This document shows, piece after piece, positions 1-8,907 of a stretch of 64,000 nucleotides of DNA (position 1 is its first letter; each line of letters opens with the position of its first letter). Both the position numbers and the translations under genes were made by a program. This stretch comes from Methylohalobius crimeensis 10Ki (GTDB lineage Bacteria > Pseudomonadota > Gammaproteobacteria > Methylococcales > Methylothermaceae), in assembly GCF_000421465.1 (NCBI RefSeq), contig NZ_ATXB01000001.1, positions 372,001 to 436,000 of the forward strand. Direction: 5' to 3'. The notes under the pieces were generated by a model. It did no database searches. It had not been told where the DNA came from and saw only the letters and a list, made by a program, of their open reading frames with translations.

Positions 1-1337
1 TCGACGGCGCGTGCGATGATCTCGGACAAATCGCAACGTTCTATTTTTAAGCGGATCTTGTCCTGGATGATGCGCGCCACGTCGAGCAGGTCGTCGAGCA
101 GCCGCGCGAGATGCGTGACTTGCCGGTCGATTAAGCTATGTCCCCATTCCAGCGCAGGGTCTTTTGGGTCATGTTTTTTTAATACTTGCAGCGCATGGCG
201 GATGGGGGCGAGCGGGTTGCGCAGTTCGTGAGCGAGCATGGCCAGAAACTCGTCCTTGTGGCGATCGTTTTCGCGTAATGCTTGTTCCATACGCTTTCTT
301 TCGGCAATTTCGCCGCACAGCGCTTCGTTCGTGCGGGCCAGTTCCGAAGTCCGCTTCCGTACGTGAAGTTCCAGCTCTTCATGGGATTTCCGGCGCGCTT
401 CTTCCGCCAGCTTGCGTTCGGTGATGTCGGTGCAGGTGCCTATCCATTCCCGGATCGTTCCATCGGCTTCTAATACCGGCACGCCGCGAGCGGCGACATG
501 CCGATATTCCCCATCGTGCCGATGCAGGCGATATTCCGTTTCCAAGATCGAGCCGGTCGCCACGGCTTGCCGCCAATTTGCCAGGACGCTTCCGCGGTCT
601 TCCGGATGCACGGCATGGAGCCAGCCATCGCCTTTAATTTCCCCTTCTTTTTGCCCCGTGAATAGGCGCCAACTGGGGATGTCCTCGACGATTTCGCCTT
701 TCGAGTCGGTGGTCCATACGATTTGAGTCGTGGCAATGGCCAAAGATCGGTAGCGCTCCTCGCTGAGTCTCAGCGCTTGTTCCAAGCTATTGCGAGATTG
801 GATTTCTTGCTCGAGCTCGGCATTGCGCCGGGCCAGCTCGGCCGTGCGGTCCTGGACCTCCGATTCGAGTTCCTGCAATACTTGATGAAGCTGTTCCTGG
901 ACGATTTGCCTCGTCTGCTCCAACGAACGCCTTTCCAGTTCCGTTGCCACGATATTGGCAAGGTTCGCGAGATAAGGCTCGTAAGGCAAAAACGCCTCAA
1001 GGTTATGGACCGAGTACGCCATGAAGCCGTATAGCTTCGAGGCGGTGCGCAGCGGCAGATGACGCATGTCGGCTTGATCCAGCGCATCCGGTTGGTTGCC
1101 GTGGGTCGAATTGTTCGACAGGGTGGCGCGGCCGGCATAATCGGGGATAGGCCGGGAAGCGTTTGGGCTGACGGTGCAATCGAGACAGAAATAGACCGTA
1201 GCAAGGCCGGGCACGGTCCGGTTGATTGCGTTGGCGGCGAAATCCACAATGGATTCCTGGTCGGGAAGTACGCACAGGGTCCCCGGAATCACGAATAATT
1301 TGCCGAGAACCTCGGCTTTACATCGAGCAGCCGTCAT
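1..1337 (-). CDS. PAS-domain sensor histidine kinase (3' end outside window)
   Basis: Signal-transducing histidine kinase. A single minus-strand frame is open from an ATG at 1337 to the window edge (over 440 codons). The first ~130 residues resemble a degenerate GAF-like sensor region. A coiled segment follows (TAELARRNAELEQEIQSR). Next comes a PAS/PAC domain (IVWTTDSKGEI ... HPEDRG ... EYRLHRHDGEYRHV ... TDITERK), a second coiled coil, and the HisKA dimerisation helix with the phospho-acceptor H-box LAHELRNPLAP near 239. The ATP-binding domain must lie beyond position 1. It starts 79 bp after the MEDS protein stop on the same strand, so the two are probably cotranscribed and work as a sensor pair. 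The frame was checked from 1337 to 239 without any shift. Confidence 0.85.
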   Translation of the reverse strand, partial: MTAARCKAEVLGKLFVIPGTLCVLPDQESIVDFAANAINRTVPGLATVYFCLDCTVSPNASRPIPDYAGRATLSNNSTHGNQPDALDQADMRHLPLRTASKLYGFMAYSVHNLEAFLPYEPYLANLANIVATELERRSLEQTRQIVQEQLHQVLQELESEVQDRTAELARRNAELEQEIQSRNSLEQALRLSEERYRSLAIATTQIVWTTDSKGEIVEDIPSWRLFTGQKEGEIKGDGWLHAVHPEDRGSVLANWRQAVATGSILETEYRLHRHDGEYRHVAARGVPVLEADGTIREWIGTCTDITERKLAEEARRKSHEELELHVRKRTSELARTNEALCGEIAERKRMEQALRENDRHKDEFLAMLAHELRNPLAPIRHALQVLKKHDPKDPALEWGHSLIDRQVTHLARLLDDLLDVARIIQDKIRLKIERCDLSEIIARAV

Positions 1338-1415
1338 GGACAAGCGGTGTAATCAAAACAATTGCGCCATGGAAGAAAGCGTATGGCGTAAGCAGATCCC
1401 TGAGCGCGAAATCGC

Positions 1416-2021
1416 TTACGATGTTTTAGACTGTTGAAAGTAGGGATTATGCACGATTTGGCCGGCTACGATCATCATCGGATGAACACTCAGTACCTCG
1501 AAAAGCATGGCGCCGTCCATTTTGTTCACGTCGTATTGGCAAAGGATTCTCTGGAAGGGCAGTTCGTCCACCAGATCGTTGAGCATCGCTTCGTATTCAA
1601 TCCAGCGCTCGATGCCGGGCAATTTTTTGCCTAGCCAGTTGGTTTCTCCGGTCACGCGGACTCCGGCAAAGCTTTCCTGTTGCGCCTGGATATAGAAAGA
1701 TCGCCAATGATCAATCATGCGCTCCGGCTGGAAGGTGCCATCCGGGCAATAGGTTGTCTCCGTCTGGGCCAGGACCCATTGTTCCGGTTTAAGATTGTCG
1801 GGAGGCGTCATTCCGAGTCGAGAGAGATACGTGTCCATTTTAATCGTCTGGGGAATATCCGCGAGGTAGCCTATCTTCTCTCCGGCCAGCAGTCCGCTTT
1901 GGATAAATTGCGCAATGGTATGCCGCCGCTCATTTTCATGATTATACAAATAGCAGATGTGCATCCCTGCCGGATGTCCGCGCTCGGAGAAACCCGATGA
2001 ATGACAGCTCATTTGACACAT
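1416..2021 (-). CDS. MEDS-domain sensory protein
   Basis: 201-residue protein matching the MEDS (methanogen/methylotroph DcmR sensory) domain. The conserved opening HICYLYNHENER sits near residue 20, followed by a region rich in aromatic residues (YLADIPQTI, TYCPDGTFQPERMI) and a terminal CQYDVNKMDGAMLFEVLSVHPMMI segment typical of the family. MEDS domains are thought to sense small ligands and often stand next to PAS/histidine-kinase modules. Here the kinase is the next gene downstream on the same strand. GGAG lies 9 nt before the ATG at 2021. No DNA-binding or kinase domain is present, so output presumably goes through the neighbouring kinase (inference). Confidence 0.8.
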   Translation of the reverse strand: MCQMSCHSSGFSERGHPAGMHICYLYNHENERRHTIAQFIQSGLLAGEKIGYLADIPQTIKMDTYLSRLGMTPPDNLKPEQWVLAQTETTYCPDGTFQPERMIDHWRSFYIQAQQESFAGVRVTGETNWLGKKLPGIERWIEYEAMLNDLVDELPFQRILCQYDVNKMDGAMLFEVLSVHPMMIVAGQIVHNPYFQQSKTS

Positions 2022-2157
2022 AATCCCGCTCCCGGAAGATCATAAATTCAAAATGGAATCCCTATTCGACATATGAACCAATAATGCTAGCGCGAAATCA
2101 CGCGTGATATGACTGGTTGAGGTTGATGCAAAACTCTCTGGCAGGAGGACAGCTCAC

Positions 2158-2286
2158 ATGACCAGAATTGACTTTATCACGAAATTGTTTTGCCGAGTAG
2201 ATAACGCAATGACGGTAGAAGGCAAGCGCACATGCTGGCTGAATTGTGCCGCAGCATTAGGATCTCAACCTGGATCACATCGATAA
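2158..2286 (+). pseudogene. possible remnant of a transposase N-terminus
   Basis: Short 42-codon frame with a good ribosome site (AGGAGG about 9 nt upstream). It begins MTRIDFITKLFCRVDNAM, which resembles the start of IS-type transposases, and then reads into a stop with no downstream continuation. It lies in the 312-bp gap between the divergent MEDS gene and the next plus-strand gene. I see nothing else coding in that gap. It may be a real small protein; assignment as an IS relic rests on resemblance only. Confidence 0.3.
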
Positions 2287-2333
2287 ATACGTGTTAATTT
2301 GGCAGAGAGCGCCAAATGAATCTGAGGTGAGAT

Positions 2334-2963
2334 ATGAAAGAAAAAATCGCAGCCATCACCGGGGAGGTGGAAGAGGTAATTGAGGAAAGGATTCTGGAAA
2401 ACCCCAATGTCAACCAGGTGTTGAGGTTTTCCTATCTTAAGCAGGTTACCTTCGTGGGCCTCGTTTTTCTTGTCTTGATCGGCGATGTGATCAGCTCCAG
2501 CTTTCCGCGTCTAAGCTACATTTATTGGCTGAGCATGGTGCCTATTTTAGGATTCAGCGCTGTGTTTTTGGAAACATCGCGCGTTGTCAATCAGGGGGGG
2601 TCCCTGAGCCGTCTAGCGACCCTGCAGACAACGCATTGGGGGGGTACCGCAATGGCCGTGGTAGTGATCTTTTTTTTATTGAAAAACGGTCAAGTCGATG
2701 ATACCGGCGCCGGGCTGGCAATCCACGTCATATTAGCGCTCTCCACTTTTCTTTCGGGTGTTTATTTGGGGTGGAAGTTTTACTCGCTGGGTATCTTATT
2801 ATTCATTACCGCGCTATTGGTGGGTTACAACGCGGAATTCGCCACTATGCTTTTGTTAACTTTCATTCCGATCACGATTTTAGGCTTGTATCTTGAAGAT
2901 CACTTTTTCCTACCGGTGATCAGAAGAAAAAAGACCACTCCATCCAGAGCAACAAGCCACTAA
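2334..2963 (+). CDS. multi-pass membrane protein of unknown function
   Basis: 209-residue integral membrane protein. A soluble N-terminal ~35 residues (acidic, EVEEVIEERILENPNVNQV) precedes about six hydrophobic segments: FVGLVFLVLIGDVI, LSMVPILGFSAVF, MAVVVIFFLL, IHVILALSTFLSGVYLGW, LGILLFITALLVG and MLLLTFIPITILGLYL. The C-terminus is short and basic (RRKKTTPSR). GAGGTGAG lies just before the ATG. No family is recognised. It stands alone between IR-bearing intergenic regions, transcribed away from the MEDS/kinase genes. Confidence 0.75.
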   Translation: MKEKIAAITGEVEEVIEERILENPNVNQVLRFSYLKQVTFVGLVFLVLIGDVISSSFPRLSYIYWLSMVPILGFSAVFLETSRVVNQGGSLSRLATLQTTHWGGTAMAVVVIFFLLKNGQVDDTGAGLAIHVILALSTFLSGVYLGWKFYSLGILLFITALLVGYNAEFATMLLLTFIPITILGLYLEDHFFLPVIRRKKTTPSRATSH

Positions 2964-3030
2964 AAATGAAATAATGGCGTCTATCATCGGATTGGCAGGG
3001 CAGTGGGGGCCGCTACTGTGCCCAGGAGCG

Positions 3031-3082
3031 GGATCAGGTTAAATATTCCGATATTCAGGGGGAATAGATTCAACCTGACTCC
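3031..3082. repeat. imperfect inverted repeat (REP/MITE-like)
   Basis: Arms GGATCAGGTT at 3031 and AACCTGACTCC ending at 3082 can pair around an AT-rich middle. It lies between convergent genes. A similar GGGGTC/GACCCC structure occurs at 63329-63382, suggesting a dispersed family. Function unknown. Confidence 0.4.
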
Positions 3083-3127
3083 GATGCTTTCCATTGAGCG
3101 GTAAGAAAATATCATGCCGCAAGCGGC

Positions 3128-3571
3128 TCAACGCCCGATTACCTGGCCGATCACGGCACCGGCTGTCGCGCCCACGCCGGTGGTAACCGCGTTCCCGCGG
3201 CTTAATTCATAGCCCAGAACCCCGCCCACGGCGCCGCCGATCAAGACGGGGAGGGTGGACTGTCCGCCGTTACGACGATAATTGTTGCGACGCGATCCGC
3301 GATCGTCATAACGACGATAGGCGACCCTGGTCCGGCGGCGGTCCCGAGGCCGATGGCGGTAATCATGGCGCCGCGGCCGATAATCATTGTAATAATTATG
3401 TACCACGACGGTCCGATGGCGGACCTGGGGTCGATGATGGATGACGTGTTTGGCGGGACGATGTTTGCCGTATCCCCTGCCGTGCCCGTGGTCGCCGAAC
3501 GCCAATACCGGCGTTGCAAACAGCAGTACGAACACCGTAGCCAAACCAGCGATTGAAATGGTTTTGTTCAT
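3128..3571 (-). CDS. exported glycine-zipper (2TM) protein, His/Arg-rich
   Basis: 147-residue exported protein. The start is placed at the internal ATG at 3571, because GGGAGAG lies 6 nt upstream and a classic signal peptide follows (MNKTISIAGLATVFVLLFATPVLA). The longer frame to 3697 lacks both. The mature part is very rich in His, Arg and Tyr (HGHGRGYGKHRP, HRPQVRHRTVVVHNYY), and the C-terminus is a glycine-zipper 2TM segment (LIGGAVGGVLGYELSRG ... GATAGAVIGQVIG). Such proteins sit in the outer membrane or periplasm. The His-rich stretch suggests metal or polyanion contact (inference). Confidence 0.8.
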   Translation of the reverse strand: MNKTISIAGLATVFVLLFATPVLAFGDHGHGRGYGKHRPAKHVIHHRPQVRHRTVVVHNYYNDYRPRRHDYRHRPRDRRRTRVAYRRYDDRGSRRNNYRRNGGQSTLPVLIGGAVGGVLGYELSRGNAVTTGVGATAGAVIGQVIGR

Positions 3572-3829
3572 TGTTCTCTCCCGATAGTCAGGGTCATTGT
3601 TGGACATCTCGATGCGCGTTTTTGACGTTTCGTCGAAGGACGATGCCAATTTATCGCGCATGTCTTGAACGAAAACTGAACGGTGTAGCGCGAACAAAAT
3701 GTCCGAATGCCCCGTTCGCTTCGGCTTGACGCCACGAGGCTATGCTTGGAAAGGAAAAAATCGTGTTAATATCCGCGGTAGGAGGTGGAGGTACTTCATT
3801 TCTATAAATTGCCGCGAAGTGGGTAAGCT

Positions 3830-3976
3830 ATGCCCTTGATCCTGCGTCGATTGCTGGGATTTATCTTATTGGTGGCCACGGTGGGGCTGGCGACCTGTCA
3901 GTCGATGGTCAAGGCGCAGCCCGTCAAGGCCGGTTTTTCCGCCGATCGTCTCAACAAAAGCGTGGACGCGGTTTGA
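3830..3976 (+). CDS. small exported or membrane-anchored peptide upstream of the XpaC-like gene
   Basis: 48-codon ORF: hydrophobic N-terminus LRRLLGFILLVATVGLATCQS with a Cys at a lipobox-like position (GLATC), then a short polar tail. Its TGA overlaps the TTG start of the next gene (TTGA), so translation of the two is probably coupled. No family recognised. The overlap, the signal-like start and the lack of any other gene here support it as real. The tail SADRLNKSVDAV is uninformative. Confidence 0.5.
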   Translation: MPLILRRLLGFILLVATVGLATCQSMVKAQPVKAGFSADRLNKSVDAV

Positions 3977-4854
3977 ATCAATTGCCCGATTTCAGCGGAT
4001 TCAAGCTTCCCCGCTTCGGGATTTCCAAGCGATCCGTTGCCGATACCCTGCAACGCTACTCTCCCCGCGGTTTGCTGCTGTATTTTCTGCCGGTGGCCTT
4101 GATTCCGGCGACGGTCATCGCTCTGGCGAAAGGTGACGTGACGGCGGTGATCGTCAACGCCTCGGGCTTTGCCGGCTATATGCTGGCGGCTTGGTGTGTC
4201 CGCCGAGGACTGAAGGCGGAAGCGCTCTACGACCGGCGTCGCATCGCCCGTCCCCCCCGCTGGCCGTTGAAACTGACGGCGGCGCTGATTGCCGCCACCG
4301 CCACCGGCATGATCGTCTGGCTCGGCGCCGGGCGGCCTCCCCTGGTGGCGTCCCTGTTCGCCGGCGGCGCGTTGCTGGGTATGTATTTGAGCTATGGCTT
4401 CGATCCGCGGCGTCCGAAACAGATCGTCGGCGCCCATGGCTATTCCGGCGATGAGATTTTACAGACCCTGGAGGAATCGGGCCGCATCATCCGAAACATC
4501 GAGCAGGCCAACGATCGAATCCGAAACCCCGAATTGAATCGGCGCATCGAGCGGATTTGCACCGTCGCCGACGACATCCTGGCGGAAATTGAAGCCGATC
4601 CCCGCGATATCCGCCGGGCGCGCAAATTTCTCACCGTCTATCTGGACGGCGCCCGGCAGGTGACCGAAGGCTACGCCCGGACCCACGAGCACACCCAGTC
4701 GGGCGAATTGGAGCAAAATTTTCGCAACGTGCTGATCAGCATCGAATCGGTGTTTCGGGAACAAAAGCAGAAATTGCTGGAAGACGACGTATTCGATTTG
4801 GATGTGCAAATCGAAGTGTTGAATACCCAACTCAAACGTGAAGGCATCCTTTGA
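3973..4854 (+). CDS. XpaC-like (5-bromo-4-chloroindolyl phosphate hydrolysis family) membrane protein
   Basis: 293 residues, read from a TTG that overlaps the preceding stop. Residues ~30-55 (LLLYFLPVALIPATVIALA) and ~105-145 form hydrophobic segments. The C-terminal half is helical and charged (DEILQTLEESGRIIRNIEQANDRIRNPELNRRIERI), as in the XpaC family that accompanies TelA. Its end overlaps the TelA gene by one base. Family members are linked to envelope stress and tellurite or toxic-anion resistance, but their reaction is not established. An internal ATG is not obviously better as a start. Confidence 0.75.
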   Translation: MNQLPDFSGFKLPRFGISKRSVADTLQRYSPRGLLLYFLPVALIPATVIALAKGDVTAVIVNASGFAGYMLAAWCVRRGLKAEALYDRRRIARPPRWPLKLTAALIAATATGMIVWLGAGRPPLVASLFAGGALLGMYLSYGFDPRRPKQIVGAHGYSGDEILQTLEESGRIIRNIEQANDRIRNPELNRRIERICTVADDILAEIEADPRDIRRARKFLTVYLDGARQVTEGYARTHEHTQSGELEQNFRNVLISIESVFREQKQKLLEDDVFDLDVQIEVLNTQLKREGIL

Positions 4855-6035
4855 TGCGAGAAAACCAAGCGGAGTCAGGTATGAGCGAACAGCGGACAGA
4901 TCCGACGAAACCGGAAACCAGTGACATTCCGGGGAGCCAAGTATTCAAGGAAATCGTGCCGGGGGTGGAAAAGGAGGTCCTGCCTTTCGACCAAGCCCCG
5001 GACGAGCGGCGGGACAATATTCGACAGTTGATGAATGAAATCGACATGCACGACACGCATTCGATCATCTTCTTCGGCAGCAAGGCCCAAGAGCAATTGA
5101 CCACCATTTCCGACCGGATGCTGGACGGGGTCAAAAACAAGGATGTGGGGCCGGCCGGCGAAGATCTCAACGAAATGGTGGCGACGATTCGAGGATTCGA
5201 CGTGGACGAACTGGACCCCAATAAGAAACCAGGTTTTTTCGATCGTTTGCTGGGCAAGGCCAAGCCGGTGGTCAAGTTTCTGCAGAAATACGAAGCGGTG
5301 CGCAAGCAGATCGACGGGATCATCGACAAGCTGGAACAGCATAAAACCCAACTGCTGACCGATATCACCTCGCTGGATCGGCTTTATCAGGCCAATCTGG
5401 AATATTTTCACACCCTGGAGGATTATATCGCCGCCGGCGAAGAGAAACTGAAGAAATTGGACGAGACGATCATTCCGGAACTGGCAGAAAAGGCCGAAAC
5501 CAGTGCCGAGGTCGTTGAAGCGCAAAACTTGCGCGATCTGCGCGCCGCCCGAGACGATCTGGAGCGCCGGGTTTATGATCTGCGGCTGACTCGGCAAGTT
5601 TCCATGCAAAGCCTGCCCGGGATTCGCCTGGTGCAGGAAAACGACAAGGGGCTGGTCAACAAAATCAACTCCACCATCGTCAATACGGTGCCTCTGTGGC
5701 GCCAGCAGTTGGCCACGGCGGTGACCATTTACCGCTCTTCCCAGGCGGCGGAAACGGTGAAAGCCGCCACCGATCTGACCAACGAGCTGTTGGCCGCCAA
5801 CGCCGAGAACCTGAAGCAGGCCAATGCCGAAACCCGCAAGCAGTTGGAGCGCGGCGTCTTCGATATCGAAACCATCAAGAAAGCCAATGAGACGTTGATC
5901 GCGACCATCGAAGAAAGTCTTCAGATCGCCGATCAGGGCAAGAAAATGCGCAGCGAGGCGATGGTCCAACTGCAGGCATGTGAAACCGAACTGCGCAAAA
6001 CCCTGGCCTCGGCTCATGCTCGGGCAAGCGGTTAA
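4854..6035 (+). CDS. TelA-family toxic anion resistance protein
   Basis: ~393-residue cytoplasmic, largely alpha-helical protein. Family hallmarks are visible: HSIIFFGSKAQEQLTTISDRML near residue 65, a GFFDRLLGKAKPVVKFLQKYE segment near 125, and a long LDRLYQANLEYFHTLEDYIAAGEEKL helix. The C-terminal repeat-like helices (KAATDLTNELLAANAENLKQANAE) are also typical. TelA/KlaA proteins are associated with tellurite and cell-envelope-agent resistance; the mechanism is unclear. The XpaC-like gene is directly upstream with a TGATG overlap, the usual partnership. An ATG at 4881 preceded by GGAG (7 nt) is an equally good start and would remove nine residues. Confidence 0.85.
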   Translation: MRENQAESGMSEQRTDPTKPETSDIPGSQVFKEIVPGVEKEVLPFDQAPDERRDNIRQLMNEIDMHDTHSIIFFGSKAQEQLTTISDRMLDGVKNKDVGPAGEDLNEMVATIRGFDVDELDPNKKPGFFDRLLGKAKPVVKFLQKYEAVRKQIDGIIDKLEQHKTQLLTDITSLDRLYQANLEYFHTLEDYIAAGEEKLKKLDETIIPELAEKAETSAEVVEAQNLRDLRAARDDLERRVYDLRLTRQVSMQSLPGIRLVQENDKGLVNKINSTIVNTVPLWRQQLATAVTIYRSSQAAETVKAATDLTNELLAANAENLKQANAETRKQLERGVFDIETIKKANETLIATIEESLQIADQGKKMRSEAMVQLQACETELRKTLASAHARASG

Positions 6036-6507
6036 ATAAGGATGCAAACCCTGTGGAAGGTTCGTTTCCTTTCAGGCAACCTTTTGTTTCATAAGTGGAT
6101 TTTTAAGTTGGAAGCAGGGAGAATAGGAGACGCAAGGAGATGCGAATAATAATTGATGTTAGTGGTGCGGGGTTTTGTGACATCCGGCACCCGCAAGAGC
6201 TTCCCGCCTTCTCGGGGCAGACTTATCTGACGTTGGCAGACCGTATGCATTATTCCATGCACGGCCTTAAGCGGTTTATTTATCCCGGCGCACTTTAGAG
6301 ATTGTTGACCAAGCCGCCCCGAACTGCGCCGAAGTAGGGCAAGCCGCCGGGCCCTGCCCCCCTTTGAGATAGCCTTGTAAGCAGCCTCTTAGATTACTTG
6401 CCTGAATCGACGCGTCGGTATTTGCCTCTTTATGCTGCAGGATATGGCGCGGGAAGCGTGGGTTGTGTCTCGTTTGCATCCGGTGTTCATCCATTGACAG
6501 GAAAAAC
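6036..6507. other. intergenic region without recognisable gene
   Basis: About 470 bp between the TelA and SulP genes. Both strands hold only short frames with no family resemblance or good ribosome sites. It probably carries the SulP promoter; I see no clear terminator. Confidence 0.5.
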
Positions 6508-8001
6508 ATGCTCCTTTTATCGAAAAAACAAGATTGGATCGGAAACATTCGCGGCGACGTGCTCGCCGGCACCGTCGTCGCCCTGGCGCTGATTCCCGAA
6601 GCGATCGCCTTTTCCATCATCGCCGGCGTCGATCCCAAGGTCGGGCTCTACGCATCGTTCTGCATCGCGGTCATAACCGCCTTCGTGGGCGGCCGGCCCG
6701 GCATGATCTCCGCCGCCACCGGGGCGATGGCACTGCTCATGGTGACCCTGGTCAAGGAGCACGGACTGTCCTACCTTCTGGCGGCCACCCTGCTGACGGG
6801 CGTTTTGCAAATCGTCGCCGGCTATTTGAAGCTCGGCAATCTGATGAGTTTCGTCTCGCGCTCGGTGGTGACCGGTTTCGTCAATGCCTTGGCGATCCTG
6901 ATTTTCATGGCTCAAGTGCCCGAATTGACCGACGTCTCCTGGCACGTCTATGCCGTCACCGCGGGCGGGTTGGCGATCATTTATCTTTTTCCCTACCTGC
7001 CCGTGATCGGGAAAAGCTTGCCTTCGCCTTTGGTCTGCATCCTCGCCATGACCGCCGTTTCGGCCTATTTGGAACTGGATATCCGCACCGTCGGCGACAT
7101 GGGGGAGTTGCCCGACACCTTGCCGGTCTTTCTTTGGCCGCAGGTGCCGTTGTCTTGGGAAACCCTGCGGATCATCTTTCCCTATTCGGCGGCGCTGGCG
7201 GTGGTGGGCATCCTGGAGTCACTCATGACCGCCACCATCATCGACGATCTGACCGATACCGGCAGCGACAAAAACCGCGAATGCAAGGGCCAGGGGGTGG
7301 CCAATATCGGTGCGGGACTCCTCGGCGGCATGGCCGGCTGCGCGATGATCGGCCAGTCGGTGATCAATATCAAATCGGGCGGGCGCGGGCGCCTTTCCAC
7401 CCTGATGGCCGGGGTGTTTCTGCTGATTCTGGTGGTGTTTCTGGGGCGATGGCTGTCGTATATTCCCATGGCGGCCCTGGTGGCGGTGATGATCATGGTC
7501 TCCATCGGTACCTTCAGCTGGAGCTCGATTCGCGATCTAAAAAAACATCCCTTGTCCACCAACGTGGTGATGGTGACCACCGTCATCGTCGTGGTCTGGA
7601 CCCACAATCTGGCATTGGGGGTGTTCGTCGGCGTGTTGCTGGCGTCGCTGTTTTTCGCCAACAAAATCAGTCACTTCATGTACGTGGATTCGGAATTCGA
7701 CGAGGCCGTCAACGCGAGAACCTATCAGGTGGTGGGTCAGGTCTTCTTCAATTCGGCGACCAAATTCACCGCTTCCTTCGACTTCAAGGAGGCGGTGGAG
7801 AAGGTGGTCATCGATTTACACCGGGCGCACTTCTGGGATATAACCGCGGTCAGTGCGCTGGATAAGGTGGTCATCAAATTCCGGCGGGAAGGGGCCGACG
7901 TGGAGCTGATCGGGATGAACGAAGCGACGGCCACCATCATCGACCGATTCGGCGTGCACGATAAACCGGAGGAAATCGAAAAGATCATGGGGGGACACTG
8001 A
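6508..8001 (+). CDS. SulP-family inorganic anion transporter with STAS domain
   Basis: 497-residue secondary transporter (sulfate, bicarbonate or similar anions; the substrate cannot be told from sequence). The start is at 6508, with ACAGGA 8 nt upstream. The SulP membrane domain begins [35 protein letters not shown] and continues with many hydrophobic helices to about residue 400. A STAS domain closes the protein ([15 protein letters not shown] ... [19 protein letters not shown]). Its TGA overlaps the ATG of a universal stress protein gene (TGATG). Such SulP/Usp pairs are common and are suspected bicarbonate systems, but this is inference. Confidence 0.9.
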   Translation: MLLLSKKQDWIGNIRGDVLAGTVVALALIPEAIAFSIIAGVDPKVGLYASFCIAVITAFVGGRPGMISAATGAMALLMVTLVKEHGLSYLLAATLLTGVLQIVAGYLKLGNLMSFVSRSVVTGFVNALAILIFMAQVPELTDVSWHVYAVTAGGLAIIYLFPYLPVIGKSLPSPLVCILAMTAVSAYLELDIRTVGDMGELPDTLPVFLWPQVPLSWETLRIIFPYSAALAVVGILESLMTATIIDDLTDTGSDKNRECKGQGVANIGAGLLGGMAGCAMIGQSVINIKSGGRGRLSTLMAGVFLLILVVFLGRWLSYIPMAALVAVMIMVSIGTFSWSSIRDLKKHPLSTNVVMVTTVIVVVWTHNLALGVFVGVLLASLFFANKISHFMYVDSEFDEAVNARTYQVVGQVFFNSATKFTASFDFKEAVEKVVIDLHRAHFWDITAVSALDKVVIKFRREGADVELIGMNEATATIIDRFGVHDKPEEIEKIMGGH

Positions 8002-8867
8002 TGCAATGCACCGAAACGGTCGTCCTGGCCTGTATCGACGGGTCGGCTTTCACGCCGGCGGTTTGCGATTACGCGGCCTGGATCGCGCAGCGGGTGGAGG
8101 TGCCGCTCAAGCTGCTGCACAACCTGGAGCGGCGCGACACCGCCGATCGGGCGGATTTATCCGGGGCGATTGGTTTGGGCAGCCAGGAGTACCTGTTGGA
8201 AGAGTTGACGGAGGTGGAACAGCAGCGCAGCAAGCTGATGCTCCAGAAGGGCAAGCTGATGCTGGAAGCGGCTCGGGAGCGGGTGGTGAAGGCGGGCGTG
8301 GCGGACCCCATCGTCAGTCAGCGCCACGGCAGTCTGACCGAATCGCTGATCGAGTTGGAGGATCAGATTCGCGTTTTGGTCCTGGGCGTTCGCGGCGAGG
8401 CGCACGAAAACCGGCCGGGCCAATTGGGCGCGCAGCTGGAAACCATCATTCGCTCCCTGCATCGGCCGATCTTGGTGGTCAACGCCCCCTTCACGGCGCC
8501 GCAGCGCATCATGCTGGCCTACGATGGCAGCGATGCGGCCGAAAAGGCCGTCGATATGGTCGCCACCAGCCCGCTTTACAAAGGGCTCACCTGCCATTTG
8601 GTCTGCGTCAACAAGGACGAAAGGACGGCGGACGCGCTGCTCGAGTCGGCCTCGAACAAGATCGCCCGGGCCGGCGGGATCGAGTTGATTACCCAAAAGT
8701 TGCGCGGCAAACCCGATCAAGAGTTGTGTGACTATCAGGCCACCCACGACATCGATCTCACCGTCATGGGAGCTTTCAGCCATACCCGATTTCGCGAATT
8801 GCTGCTCGGCAGCTTCACCGCCAAAATGTTGCTGCATATGAAAAAGCCGCTGTTGCTGCTCCGATAG
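8001..8867 (+). CDS. tandem-domain universal stress protein (UspA family)
   Basis: 288 residues with two Usp domains. The first, ~1-145, starts VVLACIDGSAFTPAVCDYAAWIA and contains VLVLGVRGEA. The second, ~160-288, starts IMLAYDGSDAAEKAVDMVA and ends with the nucleotide-binding-type signature MGAFSHTRFRELLLGSFTAKML. Translation is coupled to the SulP transporter through a one-base overlap. It probably modulates the transporter or responds to the same stress (inference). IS701-type copy 1 is inserted 40 bp after its stop. Confidence 0.9.
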   Translation: MQCTETVVLACIDGSAFTPAVCDYAAWIAQRVEVPLKLLHNLERRDTADRADLSGAIGLGSQEYLLEELTEVEQQRSKLMLQKGKLMLEAARERVVKAGVADPIVSQRHGSLTESLIELEDQIRVLVLGVRGEAHENRPGQLGAQLETIIRSLHRPILVVNAPFTAPQRIMLAYDGSDAAEKAVDMVATSPLYKGLTCHLVCVNKDERTADALLESASNKIARAGGIELITQKLRGKPDQELCDYQATHDIDLTVMGAFSHTRFRELLLGSFTAKMLLHMKKPLLLLR

Positions 8868-8907
8868 CCACCGTCTCTCTCGGGGATTGGAATTTCGGGG
8901 GCCTAAG

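Noticed and set aside
1387-1419. GTAAGC/GCTTAC inverted pair after the MEDS gene as a terminator
   Set aside because: Six-base arms with a 21-base loop and no T-tract; too weak.
4875-6047. 390-codon minus-strand frame opposite the TelA gene
   Set aside because: Shadow of the TelA coding bias. The plus strand has clear family motifs; this frame has none.
6534-7865. 443-codon frame within the SulP gene
   Set aside because: Same-strand shifted frame; Arg/Gly/His-rich pattern typical of out-of-frame reading of a GC-rich gene.
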